NCBI GenBank assembly: GCA_002197995.1
Contig: NGZR01000002.1
Coordinates: 4,836,001 to 4,900,000, forward strand
DNA: 64,000 nucleotides
DNA from: Gaeumannomyces sp. JS-464
Lineage: Eukaryota > Ascomycota > Sordariomycetes > Magnaporthales > Magnaporthaceae
Reading direction: 5' to 3'
Each line of letters begins with the position of its first letter. Within the stretch, counting starts at the first letter, position 1. This document shows positions 46,301 through 59,300 of the stretch, piece by piece. Both the position numbers and the translations under genes were made by a program. The notes under the pieces are model-generated. The model saw nothing but the letters and a program-made list of their open reading frames with translations, was not told the origin of the DNA and did not search any database.

Positions 46301-47150
46301 GCGAAAAGACCCCGCGGTTCCTCGAGTCTCGCATCGAGGCATTCTTGACCTCGTTCCGAAAGGTGTTGGAGGACATGAGCGATGCCGACTTTGAGAGTCA
46401 GAAGAGGAGTCTGGTAAACAAGCGACTCGAAAAGCTCAAGAACCTGGACCAGGAAACTTCCCGACACTGGAACCAGATCCACACTCAGTATTATGATTTC
46501 GATTTTGGTGAGTTCCATCTCTGCTGAGCTGACTGGCTTCCCAGGCTCCTCCCCCTCCGGGTCTCGGACGCACGCTTCGTGTTGTTGATAGCTAATCAAC
46601 GGTGCCTCGATCCTCCACACAGCCCAGCAAGACGCCGCAGCGATCAGGCAGTTGTCCAAGGCAGACCTGATTGGAATTTTTCCAACACTACATCGACCCG
46701 ACTTCGAAATTCAGGGCCAAGCTCGTGGTGTATCTGGTTGCGCAGGCCAAGAGCGACGTATCGACAGGACAGATCTCAGAGCTGGTCAAGACCCTCAGCC
46801 TGGAGTCGGAGCTTTCCAGGCAGGCAGCTACGGATCTTCAGGCCAGATTAAGCGCGGCCCATCACGACCACGCCAAGGAGATAGAGGGGCTCAAGAGTTA
46901 CCTGCTGAAAGATCTCGGGGTAGCAGAGGACAAGATCGAGGCGGCAGCGGCGGCGTGGGAGAAGCTCTCAAAGGAGCATCGCACGAACGGAGTGTCGGAA
47001 GACGAGGGTGACTGCGAGATCTCGTTCAACGGCACGACGGCGGTTGCCATTGACGACGTGCGCGACTTGAAGTGCCGGCTGCTCACTACTGGTGGCGCCT
47101 CACCCGTGCGAGACCTAAGCGAATATGAGGACCTCGACCCGAAGCTGTGA
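43326..47150 (+). CDS. STE23: Insulysin-type M16 zinc metalloprotease (STE23 family)
   Basis: Exons 43326-43601, 43812-44666, 44872-46507 and 46623-47150 give 1097 residues once one base is removed. The start MRFARRLPRHADMKAP has a good context (CCACCATG). The inverted zinc motif is AHAVEH followed by LLFMGT: His-X-X-Glu-His, split exactly after the last His by intron 1; the third ligand Glu is expected in the RELRAVDSENKKNLQ segment. Further family blocks are GSSNAYTGSTSTNYFFDV, FFDEEPLYESQPSRYI, IGHEGPGSIMSYVK and, in the inactive C-terminal half, RTKEQLGYVVFSGVRGS. In yeast Ste23 processes the a-factor precursor. In the last exon ADLI should run on to EFFQHYIDPTSKFRAKL, but an extra G at 46673-46674 shifts the frame. 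Intron 3 carries an (ATC)n run at 44758-44782. Confidence 0.93.
44758..44782. repeat. (ATC)n microsatellite in STE23 intron 3
   Basis: A run of eight or so atc/cat trinucleotides within the intron between exons ending 44666 and starting 44872. Confidence 0.8.
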
Positions 47151-48565
47151 GGGCGGCTGGTCACCAACAATAATACCATGTAACATGGCCACCGGGAAGA
47201 TTGTCAACCCCTGGAAACGGAGCGAAGGCCCGCGTTGGGGTCCAGGTTCCACCTTGACAAGGCCCGTGTTGGACATTGGGTTCTAGGATCCCTCCCGTGT
47301 CGTGTTGACAGGCAGCTAGCCCTACCAGATGTACGGACATATGCTGGCACCCAGGCACCCTGATATTCGTCTATGTACACAACTTGCTCGAGAAAACCAA
47401 TGGTTGCCGGGGAACGACGGCGACGGTAGGAAGCTCTCTAGTTGACACATGGTTAGTTAGGTGGCGCGCTGGTGGCCACTCATGTGTTGGGCCTGGCTTC
47501 CTATCCTTCGTCTCCGTTGGTAGCGGGCGAAGAAGATTGTGGTAGTCCAAAATATGTGAGATAGCCCAGTTAGGAGGTAGCAGAGTTAGCCTCAAGGTGC
47601 TTGGGGAGGTGCTTGGATACCACATATACATCTACCACGTGCCTCCGACCCTGTAAGCTGCCTCCAGGGGGGGGGGGGGGGGGGGTTGGTTTGTATTCCG
47701 CCCCTTGAGCGCCGTTATACCCCCAAGTGCCTTCATTCCCAGCTCGGTATATTTCGCCTGTCTGAACTTCCGAACTCCATCCCGTCTCATGGATCTATGT
47801 GCATACATAATTCTCGGTTGCCTGGTGTGCGCTACAGTGTGCATTTATGGACATTACTGTGCAATCAGGGCTTCCTGAGTTTTTTTGTTTTTTTTTTCCT
47901 CGTTTTTTTTCACCTCTTCCATCTCATCCGAGTCAACTCTTGGCACTAGCATTGGAGAGCCCCACCTCGACCTCACTCGGCGGGATATTTTGAGCCAGTG
48001 GATTGGGGGTTGGTTCTCCGCTGGTATGGGCTCAACCTGGCTTCGGCCAGCTGACTGGGCGACGTATCGGTGTTGGTGACCGTGTGGCTGTCGTTACTCA
48101 AACCGTCCTGCCAGTACGTCTTTGCCCTCCCACCCAAGATGTGCCCACCACGTAGGGAGGTACCCAGACGATACCGAATGGTGTCGCTAATACCTACCTT
48201 TGGGTAAACCGTACGTAGGTACCTACCTAGTTGCCTCCTGGGTAGGTAGAGATGTATCTCATGTGGCTGATATTTCGGTCGCAAGGTGCAGTTGTCCTGG
48301 GCTTTCCGTAGAGTCTGCACGGTGTTTTGCTGGGTATCACCAACCTACCTTGGTCCGACAGACATATGCACCCGCCAATTCGGCGGGCACCACTTCCCTG
48401 GCGGGACGGACAGAAGCTGAAAGTTGTACAGTGCGAGTCTGGATAGACGTCTCCTGGTGCCCGCCCTCCTGCTTGACAACCATTGACCGTGCCTGCCCTA
48501 CTCAGAATACCGAGCCTCGCGTTGCAGGTACCAGTAATCAACCATCTTTTTTTTTTCTTTCGGAC
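47151..48565. other. Intergenic between STE23 and UBP12
   Basis: This holds the STE23 3' UTR and the UBP12 promoter. A 20-base G run lies at 47667-47686, T-rich tracts at 47880-47910, and dense TAGGTA/TACCTA motifs at 48150-48250. No gene is supportable. Confidence 0.5.
47667..47686. repeat. Poly-G homopolymer, 20 bases
   Basis: An uninterrupted G run in intergenic DNA downstream of STE23. Confidence 0.9.
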
Positions 48566-51500
48566 ATGTCCCCAGAACCTCCATCCGAGCACCCATCTGT
48601 CTCCCCTATCCTATCAGCAGCCGGAGATCCAACCAGATCCTCGCCTAGTATTGGAGGTTTGTTTAACATTTCCGCCTCTCGCTGGAACGGCGCCTGAGAG
48701 ACACACCTGTCAGGGCTCCCTGCCCGCTCTTGGTACTGTAGCGGAGTTCTGAGGGACCCTGCGCAGTGAGAAATCGGTGGGTGTTGGCCCTTGACCTCCC
48801 CCATTGGCATGATTCCGCAGCCGCAAGCAACAACAGCATTGATGGCAGGAGCTGCCGCACCCGCTCCCTCTCGGCCCAGTTAGGCTCACCTCTCACCCTC
48901 CCGCCGGATGCACGTTGCCTCCCTCTAGGTTGACCACCTTCTGCCAGCTGCCTCGATCACAGCACCAGGATCGCAGCACGAGACGCATTTTTGGCCGCCT
49001 GATTCTGCCGCTGCCCCCAACCGCCGCCCGCCCCTCCCAATTGCCTAGGTGGGCTCTCTGCGGTCTCACAGCCCCAACTCCCCCATTGTTCGCTCAGAGC
49101 TGCACGGGCAGCTCGCAGTCACCACGTCTTCTTCAAAGAAACGCAAGGTTTCTCGTCGATCCCCACGGAACAGCAGAGCCCAGGACCATTTCTCCCAGGA
49201 GACCCTCCTGCCCACGACCGAAGAAGACCTCGATCCCAACTTCTCCTTCACCATCTCCGCCTCCGGGTCCGGCCTGACCACCCCGACCTACGTCCGCGCC
49301 GACTCCGTCCCCGCGGCGTCTGGCCTGCCGCCACGCCTGCAGTCCCTCTACAGCGCACACCACTCGTCCGACTACGCTTCCTCTGCCGCGAGCTCGCCCT
49401 GCGCCGCCTCGGCCGACCTTTCGCTGGACAACGATCGTGCCGAGGATCTGTTCCAGGACGGCCTCCAGCCCCCGCCGCCCGGCTCCCCGCACCGCCAGGA
49501 GCACCTCCCCCCTGGCCTCAAACCCTCAGCACCGCATGATCATGGGCGGCGCCGCGGACACCCCACAGCGGTCGTCATCGCCTCTCAAGCGCAGGGCCTC
49601 TAGCATGGACCAGGAAATGGACTCGGACGCGAAGGAGGATGTGGATATGATCAACCCCCACCACTTGACGAGTCGGAAGAGGCCGGCTCGCTTGCCAGTC
49701 CACCCCGGCAAGATGCCGCCGGTACAAACGGCGAGGAATCCTATGCGTCCAATCCTGCATCGGATCCCAAGCTCCCCGCCCCCGGGGGTCCGGGCACGTC
49801 GGCCCCGACCGAGGATAGTGTGTCTGATTTTGGAGTCAAGGCCGGTACGTGGAGCGGCACCCGGTCGAGAACATTCCCACGTCCCGCCCCGCCATGTGTC
49901 GGCTTCGCTAACAGTCGACTATCTGGTTTAATACGTGCAGGCGCTCCCCCGCTCCCCGAGCAGATCAAGACGATCGAGACATTGCTGAAGGCCTTCAGCG
50001 AGAGCCCATTACAGGAGGGTGATACGGCATTCCTGGTGTCCCGGCAATGGCTCGAGAAGGCCCAGGCCTTCGGTGACGACTCAAAGTACGCCCCCACGAA
50101 GGCTGCAGAGGTGTCTCTAGGCCCTGTCGACAACTCGGACATCATCCAGGGCATCGTCAAGGACGTCGACGACAAGGACTTTGTCCGCTTGAAACCCGGC
50201 TTAGGCCTCGAGCATTACCAGATCTTTTCTCAGGATGCCTGGAATCTCGTTGTCTCGTGGTACGGGCTCGCCGATGGACAGTTGCCTATCCAAAGGTTTG
50301 CTCACGACACAGCACCAGAAGGAAGCGTTCCGCACGTTCAGTTCGAGATCCATCCGCCCATTTTCGCTATCCATCGGCTGTGGTCGCCCACCAGTCCCAT
50401 CCCTATCGATCAGAAACTGAAGGCGATGAACCCGCCACCGGCCACCCTCGCCTGCAGCTCCTCCTGCAGGACTCATGCGTTTCTGAAGAAGATTAAACGG
50501 CTAGCTGGCGTTGACTTGGACCGGAAAGTGAGACTATGGAGAGTCATGCGCGAGCCGCTGGCCCCCACTTCTACGCCGCCGCCTTCTGCCATGCAGATAA
50601 CACCAGCAACGCCGCCTGAATCTCCCAACAACACCCCCGATGAGCGGGACCCTTGGGACTACCTCCTGGTCGAAGCGTCTCGACTGATGGCACTCACTAA
50701 GAATGTTGAGCGAGAAGAGCTGGAAATCAAGGACACGACGCACGACGCAAACTACAATGGCAGATCCACTCTTGCCTTCTATTCCTTGCATGCCAACGAC
50801 ACTCTTGTGCTCGACGAGAATATTGAGGGGCACTCATTTGTCTCGGTCTACAAGGGAACTGGGATTGCTCTTAAGGAGAAATCGATCGCAACGAGGGGCA
50901 GCTCGTCGAGCCTCGTAGTAACGACGCGAGCGACGGCAAGTGGCCGAAGCAGTCCCGCGCCCATAGGACCAACCACACGTGGCCGAGCCAAACTGAAGTC
51001 TGGTCGGCCGACGGGCTGTGTTGGCCTCAGCAACCTCGGGAACACGTGCTACATGAACTCGGCCCTGCAGTGCGTGCGAAGCGTCGAAGAGCTCACAAAG
51101 TATTTCTTGGTCGGCGAGGCCGAGAAGGAGATCAACACGGACAACCCGCTCGCCCACAATGGAGATGTCGCCATGGTCTACTATTCGCTCTTGAAGGAAA
51201 TGTATAAGGACTCCGCGCCCGCGTCCTTCTCTCCAAGGCAGTTCAAAAACGTAATCGGGCGATATGCTCCCGCCTTTTCCGGATACGGACAGCAAGATTC
51301 CCAGGAGTTCGTCGGATTCCTCCTTGACGCGCTTCAGGAGGACCTGAGCCGCATCAAGAAGAAGCCTTACATCGAGAAGCCAGACTCGACCGACGACATG
51401 ATCAACAACCCTGATGCCATCAAGGAGATGGCAGACAAGGTCTGGGACATTACCAAGAAACGGGACGATTCGGTTATTGCGGATCTGTTTACCGGCATGT

Positions 51501-54500
51501 ACAAGTCGACCCTAGTTTGCCCATTCTGCGACAAGGTCAGCATCACATTTGATCCGTTCAACAACCTGACGCTACCACTGCCGCTCCAGAATGTCTGGAC
51601 AAAGGCAGTCAAGTACATGCCGTTGAACGACGCCCCGGTGGAGATCAACGTAGAGCTCGACAAGAACAGCAGCATCAGGGCGCTCAAGGACTACATTGCC
51701 GCCCGCGTTGGCGTGCCGTCGGAACGTCTGATCGGGGCTGAGGAGTTCAAAGACAAATTCTTCAAGATTTACGAGGATAACGGGAGCATCTCAGAGGAGA
51801 TCACGACAAACGACGTGCCTGTCTTCTTCGAGCTGGAGGCGGTGCCGACCAACGTGGGGTATAAGAAGCCCAAGAAGAAATTCACCAGCGCGAGATCGAT
51901 GCTTCAGATCAACGACGATGAGGGTGATGAAGCACAACCCGAGTGGGATACTCCAGCGGCCGACAGATTGGTTGTCCCCGTCATCCACAAGTTCGGAACG
52001 TACACGAATGGCAGGAAACGCCAGGGGATAACTGTGACACCGCCCCATTTCGTCATCGTCACACGTGAAGAGGTGAGCCGACCTTGTCAACGAGATTCCG
52101 GCCCAGAACCATGAAGCCCCGGCTTCCGGTGGTGCTAGCCGCAGCGTGAGGTACTAATCTGAACCCACGTCGCAAATGTGCAGGCTCGCAGCGAGGATGC
52201 CATCCGTCGCAAAATCCTAGAAAAGGTGGCCTCCTTCTCAACGTGGCCCGAATTTTCGCACCCGCTAGAATTGGATTTCGCAGACAGCACCGATCTCGAG
52301 ATGTTGACTGCACCTACCTCAGACGCCGATTCATCTGGCGACTCCAAGGTCATCGCCAAGTCGATCGAGGGCGAGGAGGATCTGGTCGATGTCAGCACTG
52401 CCAAGGCCGGCCCGGCGGGAGCCACCCCCGCTCTCGCATCTCAGTGAGTTATACCCCGGATGCTTAGGCCTAGCGCTCGTACTTACAAGGCCAAGCAGAT
52501 CAATCAAGCCGCTGAAGGTGTTCAACACCGTGAGACCCAGGTGGATAGACCGCAACGAGTACCTCGACCCGCAGTTACAGAACCTCTTCAGTTTATGCTA
52601 CTTCAGCGAATCCGATTCGGGCGTCCCGACTGGGTGGCAGAGCGTCAATGACAACATGCTCCCATCCCTGGCTAGCCGTCTTCCTCAGGTCGATGTGGAC
52701 ATGCGAAGCCCCGGCGCGACTGGGCCAGAGAACGACAGCAGCTCCGAGGAGTCAAGCCAGCAGGCCATTGTTGATCCAGTGGAAACAGCTGAGCTCACAC
52801 GCATGGTGGAGGAGTCCAGCGACGACGAAGACATTCCAGCGAACATGGTATGTAACACATCTACCACCAGCTACTCATATGTCTGTGGTGAGATTCCGAG
52901 CGCAATTGTTGCGAATTTACTCGGCACCTCTACACTCGGTTCGCGAGCCTTTGCTGACAGGCACTGCGCCGGACAGAATGCTAGTCGACTGCGTGCAGGC
53001 CAGAAACCAAAAATGGTCGGCGGCAGGCGGCAAAACCGTAAGCCACAGAGAACCTACGGGAAAAAGGCAGGCAAACGCCGTGGTAAGAACTCGAGCAGCA
53101 GTGGCAGCGGTGCGACGCCATTCAACGGCCTCGACACCAGTGTCGGTGACTCGGGGCAACAGGATCAAACTCCGGTCCCCTGATTCGTTTAGGCGAGGGG
53201 ATTGTGGTGAACTGGGACGAAGACGCTTGGGACTCGGTCTACGGCAAAGCAAAACTCAACGACGGCCGTGGCGAGCCCACTTTCACAGCCACCGAGACCC
53301 TTCAGGACCCAGCGCTGGTGGAGAGGAAGCGGCAACGCGCTCAACGCCGTAAGAACGGTATCACCTTGGACGACTGCCTGGACGAGTTTGAAAAGCAGGA
53401 GATTCTCTCGGAACAGGACATGTGGTACTGTCCTCGTTGCAAGGAACACCGCCGCGCGAAAAAGAAGTTTGATTTGTGGAAGACACCCGACATTCTGGTG
53501 GTACATCTGAAGCGATTCAGCTCCAGCGGTTGGCGTCGAGACAAGCTTGACATCCTTGTGGACTTTCCTATAGAGGGGCTTGACCTGACCCGCCGGGTCA
53601 TCAACCGGCAAACCAGCAAGCAGGAGGTTTACGACCTTATCGCCATCGACGATCACTGGGGCGGGCTTGGCGGCGGCCATTACACGGCATTCGCGAAGAA
53701 CTTCATTGACAATGAGTGGTACGAATACAATGGTAAGCAAAGGCGCTGTGGGGGGACGAAGTTCCCCTCTTCCCTCCGCTTAGGAAAATCATCCCAAACT
53801 AACGGCGTGTACGCAGACTCGTCCGTGACCAAGCAAAAGGATCTCTCACGTATGGTAACATCGTCAGCGTACTTGCTCTTTTATCGGCGGCGCTCCGACA
53901 CCCCCCTGGGCGGACCCCGATTCCAGCGGATCAACGACCTCTTCAACAACGACACCCCCGATGAAGACACGTCGGATTCGGGGGAAGGTCAGCGTCTCGA
54001 CACAGGCTCCTCCCTGCGTGGGTCGTCGAGCGCTTTGATAGGAGCAGAAGTAACTCGCCCGCAAGGAGGTCGTGGCTCTCCTAGTGGGGTGCTGGCCTCT
54101 GAGGTTCGGGGTTTGAACGCCGACGACGGCGAGCTGCTGCCGTCATACGAACAGACCGTTGGAGCGGGCTCGATCGTGCAGTCTTGGCAGCCCGGTGAGG
54201 ACGATGGCATCCGGGGGAGTATAGAGGATGAAGGCATCGGCATGGCAACGAATCAGTGGTCGCAACCAGACTGGAACTGGAACCACATCGAGGGAGGCCC
54301 GAAGACCACTGGCTCCGTGGCTTCGGACGAGGCCGAGATGAACTCGTCCAACGGCGGGTTCAGCGACCGTAACACTGGCATGAACTCGCCATTCAACCAG
54401 TTTGACGATTATGAGGATGCGGCCGCACCCGAGGGGCATGTGTCCAATTATCAAGAGCCTCCTGAGCCGAACTCGGAAGCTCAGGCCAACATGAACGACA

Positions 54501-54625
54501 TCCGCAATCTTTCGTGGAAGAATCAGGGCCTCCACACAATCCCTGCCGATATTGGCGAGGATGCGGCGTCAGTCCGCGCCATCGAAATCCATCTGGACGA
54601 CGAGAAGAGCGGGAAGACCGAGTGA
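48566..54625 (+). CDS. UBP12: Ubiquitin carboxyl-terminal hydrolase with DUSP domain (UBP12 type)
   Basis: A first exon from ATG 48566 (MSPEPPSEHPSVSPILSAAG) is proposed; its joining to the block at 49049 (SLRSHSPNSPIVRSELHGQL) is uncertain. A Ser/Pro-rich disordered N-terminus changes frame near 49450-49500 and 49665-49670. A DUSP domain follows (PPLPEQIKTIETLLKAF through QDAWNLVVSWYG). The protease domain has the Cys box GLSNLGNTCYMNSALQC near 51030 and QQDSQEFVGFLLDAL, then zinc-type pairs CPFC and CPRC, and the His box GGGHYTAFAKN near 53670. Exons end or start at 52072/52184, 52443/52499, 52847/52977 and 53732/53817. Before GEGIVVNWDEDAW the frame breaks at GGGG 53153-53156; one more G restores it. 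By family it removes ubiquitin from cytosolic and nuclear substrates. The acidic C-terminal tail ends SGKTE. Confidence 0.9.
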
Positions 54626-55735
54626 GACCGCGTCTCGCACGAAGACGTGAAGTGGTGAAACCGGGAGATGCATTGGTAGTGGGGACAAAAGCGCGAAAAT
54701 TATACATAGACAACGAGTTGGTGGCATAGCACCAAAGACGCATAGTAAATAGAGAGGTGGGAATGGGATTAGTCGGAGTCCAGCTACGGAATTAAATCAT
54801 GCAGAAGTTTTGTTGTTAAGCGAGCGAGGCAGGTTTTGACTGCTAGCATCAGGAGGCATCGTTAGGTTATGGGATACCTGAGAGTAGTAGTGGGCAAAAA
54901 GCCATTCTCCTCCGCTCCATCAACAAGCGGATGTCGCATCTCAGTGCCGGGCTGGAGGGAAAGTGATCTGACTGCCTGGGAGATGGGTACTGGGTACCTA
55001 AGCTATCATTTTTCTTCTCTTTTTCTCGCTCTTCACCCAAGGAACGAGAAAGAAAAAGGAAGGAAAGAAAGAAAAAAGACGAAGAAGCAAGCCAGAGCAA
55101 TGGGGGCAGTTTGTTGAGTTTCCAGCGACAATATCTCCGGCCTACCAACGCGACGCGCATTGTGACGGGTTTGTTGTGGTGATCGGCAGGGCTGAAACAA
55201 TGACGGGCTGGTTTCTGATATATCACACCGCCACAGGGCCCCCTGAGGCCTGCTTCTGGATGTCGTCCTCAGAGGGCGAGAGAACAAGACGGGTGAGACA
55301 GGTGCCCGTCTGCGTTCGCCTTTCCGGGCCAATCGATTGAGGAATGGGGAGGAATCAAGATTGAACGAGTGAGAGGAAATGAGAAACGAGGGTTCAGTCA
55401 CTTGTCAGTTTTCAGTTGTTGCTCGTTGCGGCGGCTTGGCACGCACGGCAAAGCGGAAGGCCAAATTGACCAGTCGGGACGTCGACGCTTGCACCAGCGA
55501 GATGGTACGTAGCGTGGTTGGATGAATTAGACATGGAAGATGGGTGGAATATTCCATGCGGTGTGTGGAAGGTGACACCCAGAAACCTCTGGCCTCTTTT
55601 TATCCCCTTCTCTCCTCCTATTTACGTACTTTTTTCTTCTTTTTTTCTTTTCTTTTCCTTTTTACCGTCCGAGTATGTTCTCGTGAATGATGTAGAGCGA
55701 ATAATGACTTGAACACGTCCGTCGTGGTCAATTGG

Positions 55736-55763
55736 TTGATTGATTGATTGATTGATTGATTGA
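55736..55763. repeat. (TTGA)7 microsatellite
   Basis: Seven perfect head-to-tail copies of ttga in intergenic DNA downstream of UBP12. Confidence 0.9.
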
Positions 55764-56349
55764 TATGATGTCGACAAAACATCTAGTGTCATGGCGTCGC
55801 GTGAGATTTGTCTTGGATGCTCGTGTCCATCAGCCCGGCGCTGGGTGCTCCATTGTGGAAAGCAACCTAGGCCAACATTTGGTTAGTAGGGCAGGTAGGT
55901 CAGCCTTGAGGTACCTTGCAGCACACTAGGGAACGAGCGTGCATACGGGAACCCAAGGAACAGTTGGGTCGTCGACGGCGAGCGACAATCAACAAAACGG
56001 ACCATCACATAAATGAAGTCGCTGGCTTGGCGAGACGGGTTACAATTAAATTTACTCCAGTTAACTTTATTAGGAAGGTACCTACCTGTATCCAGAATGC
56101 TGCAGGGTGATTGCCACACAGCCCCCGTCTCGTCAATTTTTTTTGATGCGAAATACCGATTCGTTCGGGCTCACCATGGCAGAAATAGACCAACCCAGCC
56201 AGCAGCCGCAGGTAGCTCTGGTGACAACCCATCAATGTGGATGGTGGTAGGTGTGTGGGCAGGGTGTTGAGCGCGAAAAGTGGCCGACACAGGCGTCCCG
56301 GTGTTTCACAATTTTGAAAACGAAGATAGGGTGGACAAGGATGATGCGC

Positions 56350-56375
56350 AAAAAAAAAAAAAAAAAAAAAAAAAA
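56350..56375. repeat. Poly-A homopolymer, 26 bases
   Basis: An uninterrupted A run in the large gap between UBP12 and PDE2, with no recognisable element attached. Confidence 0.9.
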
Positions 56376-59300
56376 GGACAAATGTCGCTGACACGGGGCA
56401 CACTTGGCGGTCGGCATTTCAGCCTCGTGCAGGCGGCGGCAGACAGAGAGATGAGATGAGCATGGAGAGCATACGGAAGAAGGCTTCCAGTGTGGACCGG
56501 CGCTGCTTCTTTTTCTTTCTTTCTTTTTTCTTTCCGCATTTTCGCAGGGAGGGACTGGGATGCGGCAGACTGCAATCGGGGTAATCAATGGGGAGCCCCT
56601 AGTGGTGTCGCACATACATAGCACTATCTGGGCACCTGGGAAGCCGTGCAGGTACTTTTTTGTCGAGTTGGATCCGCTGGAAATTGGAATCGAAGCCTCC
56701 ACCTTCTAGAAGCCTTCTTTAATTTTCTAGGGGGCCGTGGCGTCGGCCACGCACCTCACTAGTCCACACATCAGCTGGCCCACCGGCGGGCTTTCGGCTT
56801 CAGTGAATTTCCCGGTTCGCCATGGGCCGTGCTGGAACCGGCGACGCCGTGACTGATCTCTGTTCAGCGTTTGGTGTCTTGGGACAGCCACATCTCTAAA
56901 AGGGTCGACTGGGGCCTTGGGATGCCTCGGGGAGGTCGCACGGCATCAGTCTCCATGTATATACCTCGCCAGTACCCAGTCCCACCGTCGCAATGGGCTG
57001 AGAGCAGGTGGGCATGATGAGTGATCAAAAGGTTCCGTGAGCGTAACCCACGTGTGCTCCCACGCGTGCGCGAGCGCCGAGCCCACCCTCATCCCTGATT
57101 GGGGAAGCCCACCTTTTTGCCCCTGCAGCACCCTCCCGGCCAACGCAATTGGCTGGGCGCCCGCGGGCTTGTTTTGGTGGAAGTTGCACCGAAGCTGCTG
57201 GCAAACGGGCGGCGCCCTGACTGCAGTCTGCGCACGGCACCCAAATAAAATATGCAGTTCCCACAACGCTAATTGGAACCCTCCTTTCCTGTTTCTTGTA
57301 TCTTTTCTGTTTCCTGTTCAAACCAGCCCGGTTGCGCAGTTTATACGGACTGCAGGCTTTCCATTGTTCAGGGAAGGTGCTGCGGTGTCGCCAGCACCAG
57401 ACGCACGGTGTGTCCTCCTGCCGGCGCAACCCAGCGACGTACCTGCTTGGTGCGGTTTAGCCTGGCTGCAGCCTGCGGGCGGTGCATCGAGGGCCTGGGG
57501 CTGTCTGATGTTCAAAGGCCCCGCCGCCAGCGGTCCACTGCTGCAGCAAGAGGGTCGGTCGACGTTGCAGCACAGGAGAAGCTGCTGCATGGATGATGGG
57601 ACGCGCATGAATACGGCCGAGGAGGCAGCCCCCGGGTTTGCTGGACTCCCTCCTTCCTTGCACCGTTGATCGTGCTAGTCGAGGTGTGTGTCATCACGTC
57701 TATCTGATTGATCTCACGAGCACAGCGTCAGACGCCCGCCACCTGCAATGAACGGTGTTTCTCCCCATGACAAAGCCAGACTCTCATAGGCGGTCATGTC
57801 TTGTTTTTTTTGTTCATTGTCGCCGTTGTTGTGCTCAAACAGGTACTACCTACCTAGGCAGGCAGGTACTACCTAGGTACCTTGGGTAGCTTAGGTAGGT
57901 AGACGGGCAGAACATGCCCCACCTTCCTTTCACCTAGGATAGACTCTTTGAGGTCCGCTCGCCTGGCTTCTTTTCAGCTTGCTCGTTCGCTCGCCTTATC
58001 TGGTGCCCGCTGCATCTTCGCAACAAGCAGGCATTCTCCGGCACGACGAACCAGCAGCTCCGCTGCCACCTGCCGGAACCTCGCTGCGTTCGGGATGGTG
58101 CACCCGAGAAGGGAATAAAGCCCCGAGGCTGGCTGTGGGGTTGAACGTGCAACATTGGAACCACCCTGGGATCGCCGGTACCTAGCGTCTACCACCATCT
58201 ACTACCAGGGAGTACAGTGTGGTGGTGTGCGTACATAGAAGGCGAAGGTGGAAAGACGCACGGGTGTTGCGGGCGGGAACCCAAGAGGAGCGCCCTCCTC
58301 TGCTTCCAGCTTGCTCTGTCCACCCCCTCTTCGCCCTCATCGTCCTCGCCGATCCTCCTGCCCTGCGGTTGATCTCTGTCCGGGTCCGCCCTCGTTGCTG
58401 CTGCCATCTTTGGGGGGAGCCCTGAGGAGTGCTGAGGGTCTCGAAATTTTACATGCTCCAAGCGCGAGTCCGTGTTCCTCTTGTCGCAGCGGCACCCGAC
58501 TCGCGTCTCGCCAGCGACTGGCTGCCCGTCCAGCTTGGGTCTCGTCAGCCAGGCTCCCAGGCCCCTGTACCCTGGCACCCGGCCCCATCCTACAACCGCA
58601 TTCAACCCAAGGTAATAGTGCCCTTGAGTCTTGGTTCTTCCGATCTGGTTTCCACCATCGAAATTTGTCAACGACTCCTGTCTCTACCTCCAACTATCGC
58701 ACAATCCTACCTGTGCCTCCCTTGCCTACCATCTATCAATCCGTACCTAGAACAAGCAGCAGCGGGCGAAATCGAAGTTCAAGAAAAATCCAAGGGTAGA
58801 AGAGAAAAAAAGGAGGGGGGCCTGTCGCTCGCTCTCGCCTTGGACTAGGATATCACAACACCGGCGCCCGACACCGAGAAGCCAGAACTCCTGCACGCCG
58901 ACGGAAGCTGCAATCCTCGTCGAGTCCCCTCGCCCTAGTCACACTGCTTCCGCCGGTCGCCCTCTGCCCTTTCCGTACCTACGACCGTGCCGGCTTTGCG
59001 ACTGCCACCCTCAGTCTCCCGCGCCCACATTTCGCAATCGCGGCCCTCGACCACAGACTCAATTAACCTCCATCGCATCTCAATTGGCGCCACAGATCCT
59101 TCCCAATCAACTGCCTAGTCCAGGCTCGCCGACCCTGTGTCGCGCCTCCTCCCTAAAGACATCAACACTCCGGCGCCTCTCCCCCGACCCCATCCCAACG
59201 CCCTCCCTCAATCGACGGCGCCCGACAGACCATCCGCGCGACCGACCCATGTTGCTCGGCCCGTTTACGCCATCGTACCTCGCTCCTTTGACGGAGAAGC

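Noticed and set aside
57037..57669. 210-codon plus-strand open frame in the 5-kb gap
   Set aside because: Composition unlike the genes of the window, many Trp/Cys, no domain; antisense frames of similar length overlap it.
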